The translations under genes were made by a program, and so were the position numbers. From positions 1 through 25,793 of the forward strand of contig JANBPK010001595.1 of assembly GCA_027579435.1 (NCBI GenBank): DNA of 25,793 nt, written 5' to 3'. Under the pieces are notes generated by a model that worked only from the letters and a program-made list of their open reading frames with translations, was not told the DNA's origin and did no database searches. Below, piece by piece: positions 19,661-25,793 of the stretch; positions within the stretch are counted from its first letter, which is position 1, and every line of letters begins with the position of its first letter. The stretch is from Candolleomyces eurysporus. Its lineage: Eukaryota > Basidiomycota > Agaricomycetes > Agaricales > Psathyrellaceae.

Positions 19661-21206
19661 ATTGAGGGTGTGAAAGCTAGGAAAAAGTGTGCAGAAAAAG
19701 TGTGCCAATACTCAAGGCAGTCCTCTTCACCTGCATAGCTACAGGAGTGGCGGCAAGCAGCTCCAAGTTCTTTGCAAGCAAAAGCGGACAATAAAACTTG
19801 GTGAAGGCATCTCTATATTGTACTTCCCTCAAAGAGATGATCTATAAGTAATAGATTCTGATTTGGGCAAAAGGGATCAAGAAGGATTTGATTTGAGAGT
19901 GGAGGTTGTCGGAGTCCATGTAGAGTCCACATGGATTTTTTGGTTAGTGTAAAGTCCTCATACCTTCCATGCTTGGTAAATATTGCTTTGAAGCCAATTG
20001 ATCAGATAAATCAGCTTCATTCATGCCAAAGGTTCCAAGGCTCAGCTTTATTGAAATAAAATAAAGTAATCAAGGGTTTTTCAGTGTTAGATTGAATAAC
20101 TGACAGTAAATACTACAAAATCATGAACTAAACTTGGTTAAACAAGGCTTTGTTTTTCTCAAAGTTAGTCTTTAATCTCTGATCTGAGTCATTATCTTTT
20201 AAGACTTTGTAGCTTTCCTTTAGGAAGAAAAAACTGACACCATTCTTGCATTCAATGGGGGTATTTTTATAGTACCACCTATATAGAAGCCAATTCTAAA
20301 GCAAAATAAAAGTTCCAGATCATAATATCCTGCTGTAGATGGCTTTGTAACTTGTAGCCTTCGTGTTTAGTACAGTCCATGCAGAGATTTAAAGCCAGCC
20401 ATATTAGGGCAGAGAGTTTGAGTGGTCAGCTGATAAATGTAACAAAATTTCTCTCATAATATAACAGCAATTAGCATAATTCAGAAAAAACTAAAAAAAC
20501 ATAAAAAAAAACCCATGTTAAGGCCATTATAGAAGATATTGGCCATAGAATTATTTTCCATGTACAAATTGAGATCCTTCTGCATTCAATCTTTGTATTG
20601 CTTACTTAGATCACATGTTTCTTCAAAGCCCTGGTTGACTACTTTTTGACCAAAATAAAAAAAAATAGGTTTTCTTGTAATGTTTACTCAAATTCCAAAC
20701 ATAATCTGGGAATTTTGGTTTGGGCCCAGCTTTTGCTTGCATATCTTTTTTAGTGCAATTTTTAAAAAAAAAAATATTGATAACTTCAACTTGGCCATGG
20801 TCTCTTTAATTTTAGTGTGGGAGAGTGAAATTTACAGCTTTGACTTGCTAGGTATTGTGGCTGAAGACATGCTTATTTTTAAGCGACCTTTGAAAGGTGT
20901 GGGTTGGCTCTGGTTTGGCCACCACAAGCTTANTCTTTTTTTTTTGGGGGGGGCCATCTTGGGTGGGGCTAGCCTAAAATAAAAATCTTAACACCATACA
21001 TAACATGTGCTGGTGAAAATGGGACTATACAATGGCTCAAGCACACTTTTCAAACATTAAATTAGAGGAAGTGCAATAAATTGCACTCTTGTAGCTCAAA
21101 TTTTTTGCATCTTTTAACTATTAATTGTAAATTGTGGAAAAGGTGCAGCTGTGTATATAAATAGAAAATAAATAAATATAACATTATTAAGAATTCACTG
21201 ATGGTG
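19661..21206. other. AT-rich stretch with no supportable gene
   Basis: Long A and T runs, a T-run followed by GGGGGGGG near 20941-20953, and an ambiguous base at 20933. A direct repeat AAAAGTGTGC occurs twice near 19685-19705. A small perfect palindrome AGTGCAAT-AA-ATTGCACT lies near 21069-21086. A 100-codon plus frame at 20680-20982 crosses homopolymers and is not convincing. Confidence 0.5.
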
Positions 21207-21223
21207 TTTTTTTTTTTTTTTTT
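21207..21223 (+). repeat. Poly-T tract (17 nt)
   Basis: Uninterrupted T run. It may be the reverse-strand poly-A tail of a retroelement copy, but no element is recognised beside it. Confidence 0.8.
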
Positions 21224-21344
21224 GGCAATATTTTNGCTTTAATGCACAAAGAGTAAGTATAAAGATAGAATTCAAGTAAAATAACATACTAGCCTCAATT
21301 GTTTTTGCCAGCCATGGCAGATTAGATACATTTGCAGGGCCTTC

Positions 21345-21632
21345 CTAATACAAAGCACCACTGCTAAACCATTGTATCTTGGGTTGCTGAGCCAAATTCC
21401 TAAAGATTGCTAAGTCTGAAGCTTTGCTGACGTAAGCCTGCGAATGCGCTTCTGTCATAAGGTCGATCCTCAGGTTGTCGATAGCAAAGTTGGCATGAAC
21501 CCTTGACTGGAACTTGTCTCCAAGCAGCACGAGTAGGACCGTATGAAGGACTATGACGACCTCTTGCACTAAACTAGTGATATGGTCCCAAGAATTGCTT
21601 TGACTCTTTATTTCACAATGTTCTGAAAACAT
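21345..21632 (-). pseudogene. Unrecognised CpG-retaining coding fragment
   Basis: ATG at 21632 opens a 95-codon uninterrupted frame with DHITSLVQEVVIVLHTVLL, VLLGDKFQSRVHANFAIDN and LRIDLMTEAHSQAYVSKAS. It ends in TAG and the frame carries on as EGPANVSNLPWLAKTI. The stretch holds about nine CpGs (GACGT, GCGAATGCGC, GTCGAT, CACGAG, ACGACC), so it is less decayed than its surroundings. A hydrophobic segment followed by an amphipathic region is plain. I do not recognise the family. Likely a fragment of a larger gene or element. Confidence 0.4.
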
Positions 21633-21640
21633 ACTATGCT

Positions 21641-22140
21641 TTGTTTGTTGTTATTACTGCTTATACTTTAATTCAGAAGCATTTCCAAAGAAAGTCCTAT
21701 TATTTTGCAATTTTTCTGAGGGTTTGCTGGCAAAAGCCGCATCAGTGCTTTAGACAACAACATGGTGTTCCAACTGGGTTGCATCACAAGCCTTTTTGTG
21801 CTCAATTACCTCTGACTTCCAACCCTGCTTCAGATGAAGACAACAAATATGAGAGCAACAATCATTCCCAGACTGGTGACAATAACAAAACATGCCCTCC
21901 AACAGCTGCTGAGTTGAAGGAATTCTGGGAATTTAAGAAGAAGAATCATCAAGGTATGCTTCTTTGTTTGATCAATTTCCTTTTTTTTGCTTAAAGTATT
22001 TGCTGCATGTTAGAAGTGCCCATTAGAGGCTGAAGATGGTGCCAACAGCTGATATTCCAAGAAGCCAAAGGCTGAGCTGCTTCCTCAAATAAGTCAGCAA
22101 CAGACGATACCAATGGCAGCATTGATGGTGATGCCTAATT
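21641..22140 (+). pseudogene. Polar coding relic with a possible splice donor and a frameshift
   Basis: The plus frame contains LTSNPASDEDNKYESNNHS, TGDNNKTCPPTAAELKEFW and EFKKKNHQ, followed by AAGGTATGC, a plausible intron donor near 21952. About 80 bp further on, YSKKPKAE and, one register away, AASSNKSATDDTNGSIDGD (about 22075-22135) look like continuing low-complexity, Ser/Asp/Asn-rich coding sequence. Probably the N-terminal disordered part of an old gene. Product unknown. Confidence 0.35.
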
Positions 22141-22569
22141 AAAAAAATAGTGCCTTTTATCTTATTGCTTTGGCCCCAAGTCCCTTTACTGATCTTGTTT
22201 TCACAGGTTCTAAAATTTGCACTTGCATTTTTATCATCTATCCCACCATTGTTACAACTCTTCCATATTCTAGTCAACTTAAATGTATTTGTCTATACCA
22301 CTAAATATACCTGAATTTATCATTTCTTTCACCTGGTCCTTCCATGTGACCACTGATATCTTTACCTGGCCTCCCAATTGAATATGATAGAATCCAGAGA
22401 GTTCATAGTGGTGAGATCAAGAGAACCACCATGGTATATCCAAGCCATACACCCCAGGAGGTCCAGAAAAAACACTGTTAACTTCCAGGGATTTCATTCT
22501 GGTTGTAACAGGCACTACATCTGGCACTGCTGATGAGATCAGTGAGATGTCAAAGCATCAAACAGAATT
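22141..22569. other. No supportable gene
   Basis: A minus-strand frame (22023-22277) overlaps the preceding relic and is probably its shadow. Nothing else could be supported. Confidence 0.4.
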
Positions 22570-23087
22570 TCATGACTTACAGCTTGTAGATTCCAAAGGT
22601 TGGGAATTAGTCTGCACTTTGAACTCTTGGATTCTATTCAAGAGCAACTGGAGATCATGAGGTGTGATGCTGGCAGGCTCCTTTCTATTGGAATTAGGTG
22701 GGGACAACTGAAAGTTAGGCAGGGATGGTTGAGAGTTAGGCAAGGATGGTTGAGAGTTAGGCAAGGTTGATGGAAAGATTGGTGGCAGAGTTGCAGATGA
22801 TGGTCCAGATACCACAGTTGAAAGCCTGACTGTGCTGTGATAAATTTAGCTGCAGTATAAAAAAAAAGGAGGAAATCAGTTGACACACCATCCTTAACAA
22901 CTCATCTAGAGCATTATTGATGGCAGCCTGCAACTGAGCCAAAGCCTGAGTGGGGCTTGTAAGGCTTCTTTTCAGCCATCTTTTTCTTGCCTTTGGCAGG
23001 AGTTTTGTTTTTAGCATAATGATTATCCTTTGCACAATCTGGTGCAGTTTTTTTGGATTGAGCAGTGGATTTGTTGTTGGCAGGCAT
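22570..23087 (-). pseudogene. Lys-rich N-terminus and Pro/Ser-rich tail of an unrecognised gene
   Basis: A minus-strand ATG at 23087 opens a basic stretch (MPANNKSTAQSKKTAP, then KNKTPAKGKKKMAEKK) that ends in a stop after SVAGCHQ. An overlapping register continues as TQALAQLQAAINNALDELL, which suggests a frameshift. Downstream, 22815-22570 reads SGPSSATLPPIFPST, a heptad repeat LPNSQPS, then ITPHDLQLLLNRIQEFKVQ to a stop. This could be a small nuclear-type protein or the start of a transposon ORF. Family not recognised. Confidence 0.35.
22702..22785 (-). repeat. 21-bp tandem repeat encoding a Leu-Pro-Asn-Ser-Gln-Pro-Ser heptad
   Basis: Units 22723-22743 and 22744-22764 are identical (GGATGGTTGAGAGTTAGGCAA on the plus strand, minus its last base for length). 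The units on either side (22702-22722 and 22765-22785) are degenerate. The 21-bp period preserves the minus-strand frame. Confidence 0.85.
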
Positions 23088-23275
23088 GAAAAACAGTGGA
23101 TCAATGGAGGAAGTAGTAAGAAACAAAAAAAAGGTGAGCAAACCCAAAGCAATCATCCAGATTTATAGTCAGCTATTTGTCATGCATGCACACTTGAACT
23201 TACGCACCTTTTTACAGTACAGCAAACTCTACCACTACCATGAAGCACCGCTGCCTGTGTCATGAACATGAACCC

Positions 23276-23319
23276 TGCATGATCTGGCAAAGAACACATA
23301 TTCTTTGCCAGATCATGCA
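23276..23319. repeat. Perfect 19-bp inverted repeat with 6-nt loop
   Basis: TGCATGATCTGGCAAAGAA (23276-23294), loop CACATA, then its exact reverse complement (23301-23319). No T-run follows on either strand to suggest a terminator. It could be a transposon footprint, a small-RNA hairpin or an inversion by-product. Confidence 0.9.
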
Positions 23320-23699
23320 ACCATAAGATAAAATAAGATAATACTTTGGCTGGCTGATCCAGGGACAGGACCAGTATGCTTGGGGCATTGACCCTCCTCC
23401 CTTGCATCAAGCCCCATCCCTGCCATTGCTACAGCTTGCCCCACACCCTACTGGATTCTTTTCCAAAGTTTGGCTGAAAAAACCAGTAAAAAATGTTGAA
23501 AAAAAGTAACTTGGTGACTACACCAAGGCATCTTTTATTAGAAGTGATAACTGAAGGCAGAGGACTGAAGTCCTTGTTACAAGAAAGTGACTTTGTAACT
23601 ACACTCTAGTATAGTTTGATGTGGTTTTATGTTCTTTTATCATATCATATTGTTATCAAATTTTTATTTCATCACATAATTGTGTGTAGCTCATTTAAA
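23320..23699. other. No recognisable feature
   Basis: AT-rich. Two short related phrases (GTAACTTGGTGACTACACCA and GTGACTTTGTAACTACAC) about 80 bp apart may be a degenerate direct repeat. Confidence 0.4.
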
Positions 23700-24290
23700 C
23701 TATAAATTTCCATCCTGGAGTCTCTTAGTTTAATACTCTGACTTGAGAACTTTAGTCTTTTGCCTCTAATTATTCACTTTTAACAAGTTATGAGCCCTAG
23801 CCTCTGATGAGTTGCTCAAGTTTGTTTATTTCTGTGCTTGCCCACTGCATGCACAGCTCTCCTTCATTCCCCAATAACTCATGCCTTTACACCCTCTGGT
23901 TCTTCTAAAATTTGTTTCTCCATCTCTGCACTTGCTTTTGCTGCTAGTGCATTCATTGCTGCCCTGTTTGCTAGCAAACTCAGTTTTTTCCAATTTGTGC
24001 CTCACCCGCTTAGCACTTTGGCTCTTACCCGCAACCCCAACAACTTGGCATTGCTCCATACTCTCAGTTTCAATTTGGGAGCCCTCACCTCAGCCAAAGT
24101 TCTGCTACATCATACACACTCTTTCTCTTAGCTTTCCCCTCATTCTCTTTGTTCTTTGCATTCATTTCCCTCAGTCTTTGTCCCACAATGTTGTCATTGT
24201 CCCTTTCTTTTGTGGTGTGCCAATTACTGGTGTGCCCTCCTTGCTCATTGCAGAGGGCACCTGCCTAATTGTTTGCTAGGGGGGTTCCTG
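23700..24290 (+). repeat. R4 repeat, copy 1 (CpG-decayed)
   Basis: Shares an ordered series with 25180-25600: a TATA-like stretch (CTATAAATTT), CATCCTGGAGTC, TTAGTT..CTGACT, AACAAGTTATGAGCCCT, then a pyrimidine-rich Leu/Pro/Ser-like tract. CpGs present in copy 2 are largely absent here. Overlapping frames at 23838-24131 and 23881-24279 are composition artefacts of the CT-rich tract. The right boundary is uncertain. Possibly the LTR or promoter-leader of a retroelement. Confidence 0.45.
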
Positions 24291-24433
24291 CAGAAATAAT
24301 AAATTGAGATCATCTTTCACGGTCTTCAGAAGTACATTTAAGTCAAAGTAATTCTTTGCTATGTTAAATGTAACTACCCTAACTTCTCCCNATGGTTCTG
24401 CTTTTTTTTNGGGTCGAGTGCTTGCTTCATTGT

Positions 24434-24897
24434 TGATAACAATGTACCTTAGCATATTTCACTGTGATCCAATTGCAGTCATAGTGGTTCTTCTAGAATG
24501 GTGATCTGCCAACTGTTATGTTGCAGTTGTTTTGCCTATATGCAAGACATCTGAAAGCATGAGGGCATTCAGTGCCCTTGGTGGTGGATAGAACAGCCTT
24601 TGTGTTGCCCTTGCAAAGTCTGCACATTTGGCAGTGCTTGTGGTCTTTGTGTGGGCCGCTGCACATTCTGCAACATGTTCTGCTCCTGCACAATTCAGTG
24701 GGGTGACCCCACACCCAGCAGTTGCTGCATAGGGGAACACCTGGGTTTGCTGCTGCCACTGAAATGGTGTGGCCTGGTTGATGAGCGCATTCCCATTTGC
24801 TCCTGAGACCGAGTCTTAGATAGATGTTGAAGTAAATCATCATTGGGGTGCTTGCCTTCAACTCTGGGATGATCCCTGAGGTGGTTGTAAGCACCAC
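24434..24897 (-). pseudogene. Non-LTR retrotransposon ORF1 (gag-like) zinc-knuckle relic
   Basis: The minus-strand frame has CSNCWVWGHPTELC, a C-x2-C-x4-H-x4-C knuckle with codons at about 24729-24688. CRMCSGPHKDHKHC follows, then CRLCKGN, then ECPHAFRC. Serial knuckles followed by a CPFW-type motif are typical of ORF1 proteins of fungal Tad1/I-like LINEs. Here that motif reads RSPF* with TAG in place of the Trp codon, and similarity resumes as NHYDCNWITVKYAKV to about 24434. There is no ATG at the left end of the frame (GTG at 24897). A second register at 24910-24695 shows related sequence (LRDHPRVEG), implying a frameshift upstream of the knuckles. No endonuclease or reverse transcriptase follows within reach. 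Inactive fragment. Confidence 0.65.
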
Positions 24898-25176
24898 TGT
24901 TTGTATTCACACTAACCTCTGTGGCCCTCTTTCAGCATCTACACTGGAAGGATACCAGTATTCATGTATTTTTCATTGATGACCATACTTGTTACCAGAT
25001 TGTGGTGCTCCTCAAGAGGAAGGGCGATAATTCACTGCATTCAAGCAGTTCAAAAGCACTTGCTGAGAACCAATTGTTGAAAGTATGTGACCAGTTTGAC
25101 TCACCTCTTATTTTGCTTTTCTTGTTTTCCTTATCTTATCTCTTGCCTCATCTTATTGGTCTCTCTTATCTTTGGT
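24898..25176. other. No supportable gene
   Basis: The minus strand may contain more of the ORF1 N-terminus (LPLEEHHNLVTSMV near 25020-24975), but the alignment is too weak to extend the feature. Confidence 0.35.
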
Positions 25177-25189
25177 TTTATATATATAG
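25177..25189 (+). promoter_or_regulatory. TATA-like element at the head of R4 copy 2
   Basis: TTTATATATATAG lies about 10 bp before the conserved CATCCTGGAG block of R4; a TATA-like stretch occupies the same place in copy 1 (23700-23709). This is consistent with a conserved core promoter driving transcription to the right. Confidence 0.4.
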
Positions 25190-25670
25190 CCCTGTATCAT
25201 CCTGGAGTCCCCCAGATTAGTTCCCTGACTGTTGGACTCCAGTTGACTGCCTTGCTGTTCAAACAAGTTATGAGCCCTGCGTTCTAATGGTTTCCAATGT
25301 CTTGTTTCTGCTGCTCTCGTTTACACCGCGCCTGCTACACCCTCACTGCGATTCACGTGAACCCGCCTACTGGTTCCCTTGCAAATTGCCCATCTTTTTG
25401 AATGCTCCATTCATCGCTTTCCAGCGCGCCCGTCGTTTTCCGCGTACGCCCGCACCTATGGCACCGTTTCTTTCACACCTGCGCTCACCGCCTGTTTAGC
25501 CTGGCATCCGTTGGATCCCGTGAGGAGGAGGTCTAGCGCACCAACGCTTCTTACCCTTTGACCACCACCTTCCTATTCAGGAAACTTATCGTCCTCACCG
25601 TCTCACTCGTTCCTCTCGACATCCAGGAGGGCAGTCACCCATTCAAAGCTCTACTATCAATCGATAGCGT
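25190..25670 (+). repeat. R4 repeat, copy 2, merging into a CpG-rich leader
   Basis: The first part parallels 23700-24290 (CATCCTGGAGTC, TTAGTTCCCTGACT, AACAAGTTATGAGCCCT). From about 25320 the DNA is CpG-rich (CACCGCGCC, GCGCGCCCGTCG, CGCGTACGCCCGC), unlike nearly everything upstream. It is pyrimidine-rich and leads straight to the ATG at 25671. It reads as a young leader or 5' untranslated region, perhaps of a retroelement. Confidence 0.45.
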
Positions 25671-25793
25671 ATGGCGTCCAAGCCTATGCAGAAAGCGCCC
25701 AAAGCGCCTGCCTCCAAGGNCCTGCAACAAGGGGCGGCACGACCTGCTCTGCCCCCTCTCAGTCCAACGACAAAGATTCCGATGGCTCCTCCA
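25671..25793 (+). CDS. 5' end of an unidentified CpG-rich open frame, cut by the window edge
   Basis: ATG at 25671 opens MASKPMQKAPKAPASK and stays open for 41 codons to the window end. An ambiguous base at 25721 falls inside one codon and could hide a frameshift. The start is rich in Ala, Pro and Lys, i.e. basic and disordered, as seen at the N-terminus of many retroelement gag/ORF1 proteins and nuclear proteins. It follows a CpG-rich leader and shows no decay, so it is the best candidate in the window for an intact coding sequence. Family not recognised; the call rests on frame, composition and CpG retention only. Confidence 0.45.
   Translation, partial: MASKPMQKAPKAPASKXLQQGAARPALPPLSPTTKIPMAPP

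Noticed and set aside
22570..23319. The 23276 hairpin as a transcription terminator for the minus-strand relic
   Set aside because: It lies upstream of that relic's start and has no T-run on either side, and factor-independent terminators are not expected in a fungal nuclear genome.
23838..24279. 97- and 132-codon plus frames
   Set aside because: They are CT-rich composition artefacts in R4 copy 1 and do not correspond to a frame in R4 copy 2.
1..25793. CRISPR arrays, rRNA genes, bacterial operons or prophage
   Set aside because: No regularly spaced repeats, rRNA landmarks or prokaryotic gene organisation are present; introns indicate a eukaryote.

Overview
The window looks like a TE-rich, gene-poor stretch of a filamentous fungus, most probably an Agaricomycete basidiomycete. 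The evidence is the 48-59 nt introns with GT..AG ends, a hAT transposase relic of fungal type, an XPG/PIN-like nuclease relic of a family greatly expanded in Agaricomycetes, and a non-LTR retrotransposon ORF1 zinc-knuckle relic. There are no operons, Shine-Dalgarno sites or closely packed long ORFs. I see no complete, intact gene. The only frame that looks undamaged is a partial one opening at 25671 and running off the right edge.

Layout. 1-3384: a nested cluster of a non-coding LTR-like family (here called R1) surrounding a truncated hAT transposase with three introns. 3385-9990: AT-rich, CpG-poor DNA with one copy of a second repeat (R2), a tRNA-like relic, a tandem duplication (R3) and two unrecognised minus-strand gene relics. 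9995-11337: second R2 copy. 11340-13138: a large unrecognised minus-strand gene relic broken by frameshifts and stops. 13471-14711: an inverted R1 copy with a visible target-site duplication, lying 64 bp upstream of an XPG-domain relic (14776-15231). 15436-15716: inverted repeats. 16030-16284: a CpG-rich, MITE-like island. 16318-17390: another minus-strand gene relic. 17675-18960: full-length R1 copy. 18961-23100: decayed coding pieces on both strands, poly-T and other low-complexity tracts. 23276-23319: a perfect 19-bp hairpin. 23700-25793: two diverged copies of a promoter-like repeat (R4), a non-LTR ORF1 relic between them, and at the right edge a CpG-rich leader with the start of an open frame.

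The unifying theme is decay. CpG is almost absent outside the youngest insertions. Aligned repeat copies differ mostly by CG to TG/CA changes. In the coding relics, many positions where Arg is plausible read Cys, Trp, Gln, His or a TGA stop. This is what methylated-cytosine deamination, or a CpG-directed RIP-like process, leaves behind. The genes do not form a working pathway; the window is best read as a graveyard of transposons and of genes caught in silenced chromatin.
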